This document shows positions 41,999-53,290 of a stretch of DNA of 64,000 nucleotides, piece after piece. Every line of letters starts with the position of its first letter. Positions within the stretch are counted from its first letter, which is position 1. The position numbers were made by a program, and so were the translations under genes. The notes beneath the pieces were generated by a model that was not told the DNA's origin, made no database searches, and was given only the letters and a program-made list of their open reading frames with translations. This stretch comes from Actinernus sp. WN-2022 (taxonomy: Eukaryota; Cnidaria; Anthozoa; Actiniaria; Actinernidae), in the NCBI GenBank assembly GCA_030867875.1, contig JAOWCC010001368.1, forward strand, positions 4,340,965 to 4,404,964, written 5' to 3'.

Positions 41999-43123
41999 CA
42001 GAAGAGGGAAAAACAAAAAGTAAAACCTACTAAGTTACTAGGTCTGAACAGTACTAATTTATTAACTAGCTGCGAGTTGCTGACAGATATCTCAAGACTC
42101 TAGCTAGCTGCACGATAGTAGTCTGAACATACATACACACATGAATAAGTAGTGTTTTCAATAAAAGATCAACTACTTTAATTTACATACGAGAAAACAA
42201 AAATATTAAATTACATACATGTATATATATACTAGGGGAGCAGAGAATGAAAGTCACCGCGCTACCGGCCACTCCTAAAGACTGCTAATAATTCTTCCCT
42301 TTGGTTATTACTAAGAGGATTTCAAATGAAAGTGTATTTCATCTTCAATCTCATGTGGCCCGAGTGAAAGCCCAGATGGGCTCTTGTTTATTATTAAATT
42401 TGAAACATTCCAAGCTTTTCTAGTTGACCTGCCGGTATTTCAATTCTTCTCTACATATTTTGTGATTTGTGATGTGATTTGCGATTTCTCATTTTCTGCA
42501 TTTACCGTTAAATTTTCCATCTGGGAAATTTAGAAATAGGCTGGATGGATGGCACTGCACGCAGAATATATTTTCGTCTGCCAGCTGAAAAAATGTTTGT
42601 TGCGAGCCAGCATATAATCTCTGCAAGTTTGAAAGTACGTGAATCTCTGTTTGTCTGTGGTCTGTGTGTTTTTCTGTATGTCCGGTCACGTGAGAAAGTG
42701 AGCTAGCGTATAGCTAGCGAGCACGGAGGGTACAAAGTGCAGGTTGAGGTTGACAAATGAAATAAATTTATGGGCATGGCTTTTTGGTGATCGCTGATTC
42801 TGCAAGACCCCACATTATCCTTCGCAGCCGTTCCGTAATCGTATGCCAAATGGTTCGTTCTTATTGACGTAGAGGGAGCCATTATGGGGCCTTCCCAAGA
42901 CAGGGCCATTGAATAAACCAGGCCCGAATTGGAATTTAGTTTTTTTTTATAGCATAAAGAAAGAGAAGTTTGACCTTTGGCGAAACCCGAACTCAATTTC
43001 AACTCACATATATGACGATCGATCCCGCATATGCGTGCCTATATACCGTAAGAAACTTCATGCTCTCCTTGTAGCTTCACAGCTCGCTTATAATGCATCC
43101 TCCCATTGCGTCTGCAAACCTTT
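41999..43123. other. No gene recognised
   Basis: Contains a copy of the 39690-39770 repeat at 42396-42470, and C(T/A)AGCTAGC-type sequence. Short frames look like chance. Confidence 0.4.
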
Positions 43124-43125
43124 AT

Positions 43126-43932
43126 GTATCAGTCAATTCCAAGCCCGTGCATCCCCCCCGCCGGCCACCCCCGGGCATTTGATCAGAGGCTTGCTCCCGA
43201 GGGTGGGGAATTTGACGAGTATCTAGGCGGTAGGATGTGGGGCATTTGATCGGAGTTTAAAAAATACATTCTGTCTGTCTACAAATTCGCATTGCTCGCG
43301 TCGAAATGGCGAACGTACGCCGTGTCAGTTCGAGGACTTCCAAGATACGGATTGCGCATTCGTAGAGGCCTGGCTTGAAAGAGTGAACTTGCCAAATTTG
43401 AAGGCCACTTTCAGAGGTAAATTGTTTATGTTTAAATCTATAAACTATGTTGTTTTCCTTTGCTTCGTGAACTTTGACCGACTGCGTGATATTAAGTGCG
43501 TGACAAGAGTTGTGATGAGTTGAATTTGCTGCGGCGACCCTAGACAGCGCGTGAGTTAAAAACATAATGATTATATCGGTGAATTTCAAACCATTACGTT
43601 TATTATAAAGTATATAACGGAAACCAAGAACGATCGAGCCGGTAGAAATGATTGTTCTCATCCCTGACCGGTTGAAGGTGGTTTTCACCGTCGGTGTTTC
43701 CTGTGAATTGCTTGAGTCAGAGATTGTCAATAAAACAATGATTTCATTTATTTGTCAATAGTCTTTGCCTTCTCTTTGTCGAAACGTTTTGGAAAATTTT
43801 CCAATCCGGACTTCGATGGTGGGGTATTTGAACAGTTTTTCTGCCTTGGTAGTGGGGCATTTGATCAAAAAAAAATCAAAATGTTCAAATGCCCGGGGGT
43901 GGCCCTGCACGGGTTTGGAATTGACTGATACA
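43126..43932. mobile_element. 807-bp DNA element, GTATCAGTCAATTCC ends
   Basis: GTATCAGTCAATTCCAAGCC at the left is inverted at the right (GGTTTGGAATTGACTGATAC). Next come GGCCACCCCCGGGCATTTGA and its partner. Inside, a short plus-strand exon-like stretch (about 43321-43417) reads FEDFQDTDCAFVEAWLERVN between an AG and a GGTAAATTG donor-like site. A partial copy of the left end lies at 33108-33200. Confidence 0.8.
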
Positions 43933-45262
43933 TTACTGGAAACCTATACTTAAAAATATTAGAACTAGCATGCACATGGAAGCCTCAACTTCGACACGAA
44001 ATAATAACAAAACGATTAGCGGTCGCTTGTTTAGTCTCCTGACCTACGTATACACGGGACTAGCTTTAACGTTTGCCGCTAAGCGCAAATCATAACAGTA
44101 AACAAACTTTAACTTCTGTGGTTTCACATTTTCAGTAGATCCTGGTGTAGTTAAAAGTTTAGGCTGAAATTATTGCAACTGTTAGAGGTCCTGGCATGTT
44201 TTCAAGGGTACCCAACGAGTACTTTTTGAAATTCGTTTGAAACCAGTCAGTATGCAGCTCCTCTAGCCATTTTAAGGCGCCTACTATGTCTTTTGGCGTA
44301 TTCTAGAAAGGTATTAGCTGTTCGGATTTTCTAGGTGGAAATCGCGTCAACCGAAAATACTATGGCAAAATATTCCCGGCCTACGAATTTGTTAGTAGTC
44401 TAGAACATAAACAAGAATTTTCTAGCCCAAGTAACTTCATGTTGCAAAGTTTTGTGGAGGTACGATTTTTTTAGGGATTCTTTTTTCCTTTAGGCAAGTT
44501 CAAGTTTTATTTCACACTATTTTTCTTTTTTTGAATTACAATAAGGAAAATATGATTAACTAAACGTATACATAATAGATAAGATAAATTAAAGTATGAA
44601 ATAGGAGTGACAGTGCACAGTGGACAAAGTAGCCTGGAGGCTTTCGAGTTATTCACTGGCAATTCTCTTAGGTGACCTCCATTTGCTAAAGGTTTATTCT
44701 TTCGGATTTTAGATGTCAGAATTTCTTAGAGAATGAAAATGTGTTCTCGAAAACTTTAGGTGGCCGCTTCACTAAATGATTTGTGATAATATGTGGGCTT
44801 TTTCCATTCCAACCAATGTTTTTTTCCGGATCAGACGATTTAGGGGAAACCTTTTAGTCTCCCTTTTCTTCTATAATTTTCTATAATTTTCATAACTTCT
44901 CAGTAAATTATACATTTTATATTATGACTACCCTGTAAATAATATTTATTTCTAGCACACAAATCGTAGCCAAGGTGAACCTGACTAGATAACCCCATGT
45001 TTTTTTCAGGTTCTACCTTCTCTTGTGCAAAATGAAACTTATACTATCTATACATTGTACTATTTTATTTATCCTTTATTTTGTTCCTTCCATCTAGAGT
45101 GAAATAAAGTTGTTGTTGTTGTTGTTGTTGTTGCCTTTTATGCTACAACACTCAAATTCTACAGAGGCAAGGATGTTGTTTTTCATATATTGAACATGTG
45201 GCTAAACTGTTAAAATACAGAGACCACGCCCTTGATGAATGAGGTCTATTGTCTCAACAATC
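43933..45262. other. AT-rich region with a LINE tail
   Basis: At 45095-45135 GAGTGAAATAAAGTTGTTGT continues as (GTT)n, a typical LINE 3' terminus on the plus strand. The sequence before it is not recognisable as coding. Confidence 0.5.
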
Positions 45263-45748
45263 AGACCAGTTCGCGGTAAATTCCGACATTTTGAAAGGGG
45301 TGCAAACATGGCGCGAAATACAGTGTTTATATGGGAATGGATGGGAATCCGATGCCAAACAAAATCCGTAAAATCGAATTTCTGAAATATTCTTCAGATA
45401 CAAACTTAAAGGATACCAGGTAAAAGATTAACATATCGAAATTTGAGGGATGTAGCTGTGCTGGGAAGCGTGCAGATCGTGTACATTGTCTGTAACTTTT
45501 CACGCGGAATTTGACTCGTTTTTTACAGACTATGTATGGAAAACTGAAAACACGATTGCACGCTTCCCAGCACAGCTACATCCCTCAAATTTCGATATGT
45601 TAATCTTTTACCTGGTATCTTAAGTTTGTTCTGAAGAATATTTCATAAATTTCGATTTTACTGATTCTATTTGGCATCGGATCCCCATCGATTCCCATAC
45701 AAACACTGACACCCCTTCAAAATGTCGGAATTTACCGCGAACTGGTCT
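45263..45748. mobile_element. 486-bp palindromic MITE
   Basis: AGACCAGTTCGCGGTAAATT (45263) pairs with the sequence ending GCGAACTGGTCT (45748). The arms are over 200 bases, including GAAGCGTGC/GCACGCTTCC next to the centre. Confidence 0.92.
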
Positions 45749-46006
45749 ATGCTCCATTTGTTACTCTGCGTTCAGCTTTGATGAATACTTTCATTCATTC
45801 AAATCGTGCGCTTATAATATTAGATGCTGATTAGATGGGTATATGATGGCCTTAATACATGGCTTAGATTCTAATCAATTGCTACTATATTCGCGCGACA
45901 GCATGTCACTTTTAATTTGAAACTACTAATTTTAACATAATATTCGTTCTCTGTTGGGTGCCCCAGAACTAAACACATTCAAGATATAGACTATATGATA
46001 CTGAGC

Positions 46007-46461
46007 TTAAAGTGCCTATGAAGCTATTTTTTTTATTTTAGATATCAATTCTAAATCAAGTGAATAGTAAAATATATTTTGCTTTGAATGCTGTCCCGCT
46101 GAGTTAAGGAGGTTTTAATATCCAAAATGCTAATTACATGACGTCAGGGGAGGCATCTGCAATCACTTCTTAGTCGTTGTGAATGGGCGTTTCTACTGAT
46201 GTAAGAAAACAAATTTCTAATATCATTTTATTTCAACCATGGGTATAACACTGATAATTTTAAAAATTTGTTTAATTGTAACAAAAAATATTGTATAATA
46301 ATTGTGCCTCCCCTGACGTCATCTAATTAGCATTTTGGATATTAAAACCTCCTTAACTCAGCGCAACAGCATTCAAAGCAAGATATATTTTACCATTCTA
46401 CTATTCACTTGATGTAGAATTGATATCTAAAATAAAAAAATAAGCTTCATAGGCACTTTAA
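46007..46461. mobile_element. TTAA-flanked palindromic MITE
   Basis: TTAA at 46007-46010 and 46458-46461 brackets TIRs AGTGCCTATGAAGCT. The arms of ~150 bases include CCTCCTTAACTCAGCG(C/G) and a CRE-like TGACGTCA. TTAA target duplications are known for piggyBac and Kolobok elements. A related but shorter element lies at 17339-17590. Confidence 0.9.
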
Positions 46462-46885
46462 AGACCCTGTGTCCGAGCCCATGGTGCTTTGCCCGCGCAA
46501 ATCATTTTCGAAGGCTACGAAATTCGCTATTATCGGCGCACTTCGGCCATCTTGGATTGAAAGTGAGGCTATCGGGATGTCGTTTACGTAGCGCTTACTA
46601 TTTGCTCTGTTGTAGTCGCGAGTTTGGATGAAAAAGCTACTTCATCTCCACTTCTGCAATTCCAATTCTACAAATAATAGCCAGAAAAGAAGATCTAGGG
46701 ATTCTTTTCACATATTTGATTCCAATAAACAGCTCAGAAAGCGATGGAGTTTGGAAATACGCGGAGATGTCGACCCACACTTCAGACTTCAGTTCAGGCT
46801 TCGATAAATATCCAGAGGCAGAGTGAGTAAAAAAAACATAAGTATTAAATACTTCTTCGGTTAAAGTGTGACAGGTTCCCTCAGA

Positions 46886-48574
46886 CTCACAGGTAGCAGC
46901 GGTCTCTACAGGTAAAATAAGAAGAGAGAAACCTAACCTAGCAGGGCGCCGAATCAGGAAAACTTGAGGTTATCCGGTTGTACACGTGCACCAGCCCTTC
47001 AGACTATTTTCATTTAGATGCAACGTTGATCGTTATTTTTCATTTTACGAATAAGACTTGTGTACTTTGCACACCACTAATAATAAATTGGCACTAATTT
47101 TGAAAAAGTGTCATGACCATCTGTATGAAAATTTTAATGTGTGAATAATAAATTTTATGTAAAATATATATATCATGTATTTGTACTGAATCAAAGGGAA
47201 ATATTTTGGGAGGTTTTATTAGAATGGCCATGGGTGTCATGAAATATTTATCACTGTCAAATTCCTGGTATGAAATGAAGGTTTATTTATTAGTTTTTTT
47301 AGGAACTTATACCGATAGAAATTTATCTTTAGAACAGGCACTTCCTGCTATTTGTCGCTAAGAGTCTCCAGTTAATCTGGGATTTTCATGTGTGATTTTC
47401 TTAGTAATACCATGATCACCTTGGTTTTCTTTGTTTGTTCAGTGACATTTAAACTCTAAATTCTCTCATCAGCATGCATACTTGTTCTAATTTTCCCTCG
47501 TTGACATGCAAGAATGAAAATTAGAAGGGCATGCATGCTGATGGAGGTTATGGCAGGTCATTATAAAAATTAGTCCCTAGCATGCAGGGTGCATGAATGC
47601 CTGTCAACCCTACCTATTTTATGGCTCAAGAAAGGTCTTGTCTTCATTTGTCAAACCCGCTTCTGTGAGATAATTATACTTAAAACCACAAACATGACAT
47701 GATTAAACTCCATGCATGCATGTTCCTTGAGTATTTAGTCAGCCACATATTACAGGTTATTTTTACATTTTACTTGACGTTTTATTTATTCTTCACAATA
47801 ACAACACACTTGTCCCCAAGGTCCAGACAACCAATGGTGCTGAATCAAGCATTATAACAAAATATTTAAAACAAAACTCAACTATGGTATATTTAGTTTA
47901 GTCAGAGAAAAACTAAAGTTCTCTGAGATTAGTTTCATTAGTCAGTGATAATAGTATTACAAGGTGATAGCATGACATTTCAGGAAATTAGTTAGTGATT
48001 AAATTTCCCCTCGAGCCTTGGGAAAATTTATGCAAATTATCCATAACCCCCTCAGCCATAAATCCTCCCTCAGCTCTCGGGGGAAATTTGATAACTAATT
48101 TCCCTTATTGCATGCTATTACTTATAATAATAATAATATTTTGGAGTTTAGACTGATCTTACTTACCAGTAACCTGACTGTTAGGCCTATTCGATTTTTT
48201 TAAACAGGTTACAAAAAATCTGCTCTATCTGTGAATAAATTGAAATCAAGCTATTCTTCATAATTTCTGTGGCTTGGCTTGGGAAATAAATAATATTAAT
48301 TATAATAAATTGATAAAAAGGATGTATATGATGCTTGAGTACCCATCCAGCTAGCTACATGTAGGTTAAAAAAAACATCATAGTTGCATGCAATGATTAT
48401 GACAGAAGTATATTAATAATATTATTGTACAAAATGTTGTAATATACCAAAACAGACAACTGAGACAGTGTTGGGGTCTGGCAGTATTTATTAACATAAT
48501 TTAAATTATTATTACAATATATTTTAATATTCTGTATTACAATTTATTTACATGTACATGATCTTAATAATAAT
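46886..48574. other. Interior of the large inverted-repeat structure, unassigned
   Basis: AT-rich. GCATGCATG(C/T)-type motifs recur around 47470-47730. No transposase or other gene is readable. Confidence 0.4.
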
Positions 48575-50125
48575 AACGATGTTTAGACAGGGTGCCCATA
48601 TCTCCGAGGAGTTTTTCAATGGGGCCCTGCGTAACATAACTAATAAAGTAAAATAAAGTTTAGAGAGAATAGTTACAACTAATTAAAAACAATGATAAGT
48701 AAAAATTTATAAAAATGTATATACAATAAGAAATCTAAAAAGTTAAAAAGTTAAATGCGCTTTAAAATTGGCTAATGAGTTCGAATCTCGTATTTCGGAT
48801 GGGAGGGAATTCCACTCGTCCAAAGCCTGATAGGTAAAACAATGCTTTCCCCAGTTTGTTCTAGCTTGTTTAAGATGGGCATTGTTTCTCTGCCTAGTGT
48901 TATGATTATGTACATCTTTATTTAATAAAATATTAAAATCAAAGTCAATTTGACTGTTCATAAGTTTGTAAACTAGTGTACATCTGTGTACTCGCTGCCG
49001 TTGACTAAGCGTCTTCCAGCTCAAAGTCTGGAGGGCTTCTGTTGAGGACGAGAAAGGGGCGGCGTCTAAAATCACTTTAGCAGCCTTGTTCTGGACTATT
49101 TGTAGACTATTCATGATGGTAACATTGTCTTTATCCCCCCATACGATATCAGCGTAATCTAAAATTGGCAATATCATGGCATTATATAGAGTTAAACGGG
49201 CTCGCCGGGGTAGTAAATGTCTAATACGTCTTAAAAGCCCAATGCGTTGATTGGCCTTTGATATAATAGTGTCAACATGATCGGACCAAGTCATGGTTTG
49301 ATTAATAGTGACTCCTAAATATTTGATTGTATTGGTCCGATCAAGTGTGACACTATCTATAATAAGCGAGACACTACCACAAGACTTTAACTTGTGAGCA
49401 CTTCCAATGAACATAAAGTTCGACTTTTTGATGTTCAGAGTCAAAAGATTGTCATTAAACCAATTTGCAACATTGGCTAAATCACTATTTAGCTTCATTT
49501 CGATATCCTTGGGAGATGACGAGGAGTAATATATAACAGTGTCGTCGGCGTACATGGAAACTTCACACGAGTTGAGACAGTTTGGCAAACTATTGATGTA
49601 AATAAGAAACATCAAAGGGCCGAGTATACTTCTGAGGCACCCCGACTGGGACGTGATTACAAGATGAATGATTGTTGTCGACAACTGTGACTTGGCATCT
49701 GTTTGACAAATAGGAGTCGAACCAATCAGTGACGTGATCTGAGAGGCCAACAGATTCGAGCTTGGAAAAGAGCAGTTTATGATCGACAGTGTCGAACACC
49801 TTGGACAAATCCAAGAACGCTGCGCCAGTTATGCGGCCCTTATCCATATTCTGCAGAATACTATCGGTGACGTGGGCAAGCGCAACAGCAGTAGATAGCT
49901 TCTCCCTAAATCCAAATTGCTTACACGTCAAAAGGTTATTCTTATTCAGGAAATCATAAACTTGAGTGTGAACTGCTTTTTCGAGAATCTTGCTTATTGT
50001 TGGTAGTACAGTAATCGGACGATAATTATTTACATCGGTATCAGCCATATCCCTGCAAGTGAACCCTTTTGGTTCATTAATAATGCATTTTCTCAAATCC
50101 TCCGATACAAACCTTCTAAGAACCT
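48575..50125 (-). pseudogene. CR1/Jockey-like LINE, reverse transcriptase to 3' end
   Basis: Two overlapping minus frames (50096-49590 and 49750-48743) form one ORF2 broken by a frameshift near 49640-49660. The first has NNYRPITVLPTISKILEKAV, TGAAFLDLSKVFDTVDHKLL (catalytic-region motif A) and HVPVGVPQK. The second has SVLGPLMFLIYINSLP, the catalytic box MYADDTVIY, KYLGVTINQTMTWSDH and ILPILDYADIVWG. The normal AFD is VFD here. The frame ends at 48743. A ~170-base 3' UTR reaches about 48575 with AAT repeats. The endonuclease domain is missing (5'-truncated). Confidence 0.93.
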
Positions 50126-50692
50126 ACCCCAAAATTTGCCAAAAACTATAACCATTTCCAATCAAAATCATTCGTAGAACGAGTAATCCGAGCTATAAAT
50201 TATGAAGGATTTTTCACAGGTTTTCAAGTGATCATTTGAATTAAGTGGCAGGGTATACTGCAGTGAGGTTTCCCTCTTTTGATTTTACTTGTAGAAAATG
50301 GACTTCTGCTATCTGTTAGTCTAGATCTAGGGGAATCTGTCACACTTATTTAAGCGAAGAAGCATTTTATAGTCAGCTGTTTTTTTACTCACTGCATGAT
50401 ATTTATCTAAGTCTGAAGAGTGAAGTGTGGGTCGACATATCCGCGTATTTTCAAACTCCATCGCTTTCTGAGCTGTTTATTGGGATCAAATATGTGTAAA
50501 GAATCCCTAGATCTTCTTTTCTGGCTATTATTTGTACAATTGGAATTACAGAAGTGGAGATGTAGTAGCTTTTTCATCCAAACTCGCGACCAACGTACAA
50601 CAGAGCAAATAGTAACCTCTACGTAACCGACAACCCGGTAGCCTCGCTTTCAATCCAAGATGGCCGAAGTGCGATAATAGCGAATAGCGAAT

Positions 50693-50923
50693 GATATTCA
50701 CGCCTCCGGAGTAGCCAATCAGAGCGCGCGAAAAGCATTATTCAGTTGAATGGTGGATGGCGATAAGTGACAGTGTAAAATCTGAGAAAACCGGCGAGCT
50801 GTAAAAGTGTACGCGCAAACTTGTAAGTATTAAGTGTTCCTTACTTTATAACAAACTGATTATCAAGTTGAATGCTGAATAGTATCATAATAAATAAGCT
50901 TGTTTTTAAACTGCTGTGTTAAG
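50693..50923. other. Spacer
   Basis: Outer flank of the large inverted repeat. GTAGCCAATCAGAGCGCGCG at 50711 is a common MITE-like phrase. Nothing else is seen. Confidence 0.4.
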
Positions 50924-51654
50924 GGAAGGTACGTTTTTTTATCGGGAGGGGGGGGGGGGGGGAGGTGGGGTGGTGAGGGGATCAGTACTACATATCTTAA
51001 CATTTTCGTTGGCCCTCCCCTTCCCTGTACAAACCATTTTCATGACCCCTCAGTTAATAAAGCTACAAGACAATGTATGACCCTCCCTTTTATAATCTGA
51101 CGAAGAACGATTTTGGAGGGTTTTTCATGATACCTAGTTGGGAACATCAGCTTATGACTCGGAAAGTGACGAGGTAGAAAGAGTTGTTGGATGTTCAACA
51201 AAATCAAGTAAAACCGCATCATCGAGTGAATTAGCAGATGAAAACCAACGTCAGCAAGAAACTGGTACAGAAACCAACACGTCACCGTCGTCATGATTCG
51301 GGAGAAAAAGAAAGCGAGTTTTTTTTATTTTACGTCCAAGATACAGGAAGCCGTTACCGGGTCTCCCAAGCCAGAAGCTTATATTTACGTATTCCGACGA
51401 ACTCCAGAATCGAATTGGAATTTCGGCTGGTTTTTGAGGAGGGAGGAAAACCGGAGAACCCGAAGAAAAACCCTCGGAGCAAGGGCGAGATACCAACAAA
51501 CTCAACTCACATATGGCGCCGCATCCGGGAATCGAACCTGGGACACAGACTGGTGAGAGGCGAAGCGATTAACCACTGCGCCACCCCGGCACCCGACACC
51601 CGGGTACTCCTAGATGATTACGTTTCCTCCCCCGGATAAAAAACGTACATTTCC
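50924..51654. mobile_element. TIR element hosting a SINE
   Basis: GGAAGGTACGTTTTTTTATC followed by a G run (50924-50958) is inverted at 51626-51654 (CCCCCGGATAAAAAACGTAC). The interior is non-coding and includes a SINE on the minus strand. Confidence 0.8.
51400..51593 (-). mobile_element. tRNA-derived SINE, copy 2
   Basis: On the minus strand it starts GGTGGCGCAGTGGTTAATCG and has a B-box-like GGTTCGATTCC and the body GTTTTTCTTCGGGTTCTCCG, matching 30699-30890. Both copies diverge after AATTCCAATTC. Confidence 0.85.
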
Positions 51655-52204
51655 TAACTCGCTCGGTTCATAAAAAAAAAATCCTTGTACCACGATTTTA
51701 GTAGAGTTTTGTAGCCGTGCTTTTCTTCGTATTTTTAATCGTTATTTTTCTCTTCGAGTGCAGCCATTAAATCTTCTAAGTATATGTTAATACTACAGGA
51801 ATTAATTCAGCAAAGCTACAAGTTCCGTTCACACATGTTTCAGATGTTTGCTGCAGTTGTTTTTTGATACCTTGGACTTGCGACTGAGTTGCTCCTTGAT
51901 CGATCACTCCAAAAAATATCATTTCTCATAAAAAACGGAAAAGAAGAAAGAGGATATTTACTTTCTTTAATTACTGTTAACTTTGTTAATATCCTGGTTT
52001 GGAATTTTTACAGAATGGTGCATGTTTACTCTGTCCGTGATAATAAAAATAAAACAAAAATATTTAACTGTTCACAGGCAGCCCAAGCTCTGAATATCTA
52101 GCTAATACTAATAGCGTTTGTATGGGAATTTCAACGAGCTAGAAATACGAAAGAATTAATGAATAAAATGCCTTACCTTGCTCCATCATTATATGACTTT
52201 ACAA
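51655..52204. other. No feature seen
   Basis: AT-rich. Short frame 51889-52101 is not convincing. Confidence 0.4.
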
Positions 52205-52423
52205 GTTCTCTTTTTTTCAACCATTACCGTGCACAAAACACAATAGAAATTCCAATATGTTAACCAATCAGCCAATAGAAACGTGTGGGTTCAATCATTC
52301 AGGGGACGCTAATGAACTACTACCGTGCACAATCTTTTGTCTTACCCCCTTTCAACGTTAATCGCAGCGCCTTTGTTAGCCCCTTTGAAGTTTGCCGGGT
52401 TTCCTAACCATCCACTCTATTAA
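52205..52423 (-). mobile_element. MITE family C, copy 2 (split by the TTAA foldback)
   Basis: Matches 18271-18551 in the opposite orientation (GTGCACAATCTTTTGTCTTA; GGGTTTCCTAACCA.TCCACT). Its terminal CTCTATTAACTATG is interrupted after TTAA at 52420-52423. The last bases (TTAACTATG) resume at 56253. Its far end is truncated near 52205. Confidence 0.85.
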
Positions 52424-53136
52424 GGTTACCGGATACCTTCAGGACCTTCAGGGTGCGTTTCCAGTCTAAATTATGTAGCGCCTCGAGGAAACATCGTAGA
52501 TAAATCATTCATGTGTCATTTTAAAGCTTATAAAATTAGCTACAAGAATAAATAAAGTTTTGAGTTCTTTGAAAATATCGAATTTTCCGCAATCCCGTTT
52601 CTCCGATCTAGTGAGATGGCTTTCAGAAGCTCCGACTCCGAAAATATTTAAAATTTTAAAAATCTGTTTGCTTTGTCGTATTTCAGAGGAATCGTATTAC
52701 AAACGGTGTCCGGGAATTTCAAAATTTGATTTAGTTCAAAAGTTATCATGCTTTCCGTGAAAAGGCGAAAAATAATCCGAGTAGATATGCGGGAAACGTC
52801 GTCAAGAGCTCTTTTTTTAGAATTTCCCAATTCGCCGATACCATTTCACAAAAATCGAATAAATTCCTCTTGAGTGGGAGCTTTTTTTAAACTCTATTTT
52901 GATTGAAAAAATAACACTTCAAAAAAATCTAGCCGTCTGTCGTGCGTGACTGAAGCCCCGCCCCGCCTCTCCAGCAATTAGCAAGCTCTTTGCCAATCAT
53001 TTCTCATCACAGTTCAACTTTCCGTCAATGTTGATTTCCGATCAAAGCTACGCGCCGCATCGAGAAAATGTTTTTTGTGTGTGACTTCAAAAATGGTAGC
53101 GGTAAGAGGGCTTGGTATATAACGTGTTACAAGATA

Positions 53137-53290
53137 CAATGATACGGAGATACCAAGATACAGTGATACAGTGATACGGTGATACGGTGATACGGTGATA
53201 CGGTGATACGGTGATACAGTGATACAGTGATACAGTGATACAGTGATACAGTGATACAGTGATACGGTGATACGGTGATACAGTGATACG
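53137..53290. repeat. 8-bp satellite, left array
   Basis: GATAC(A/G)GT repeated with two alternating variants. Read from the left after CCAAG the order is AAGGGGGAAAAAAGGA (A for CAGT, G for CGGT). Confidence 0.92.

Larger units (their letters stand above)
46521..50692. repeat. ~365-bp inverted arms 3.4 kb apart
   Basis: 46521-46885 and 50330-50692 are inverted copies with roughly 10% mismatches, sharing CACTTCGGCCATCTTGGATT, GATCTAGGGATTCTTT and AAACAGCTCAGAAAGCGATG. The interior holds ~1.7 kb of unassigned AT-rich DNA and a minus-strand LINE. It could be a large TIR transposon or two opposite insertions of one repeat. Confidence 0.85.

Noticed and set aside
42703..43226. Frames near 42.7-43.2 kb as genes
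   Set aside because: They run across element ends and C-rich tracts and match no family.
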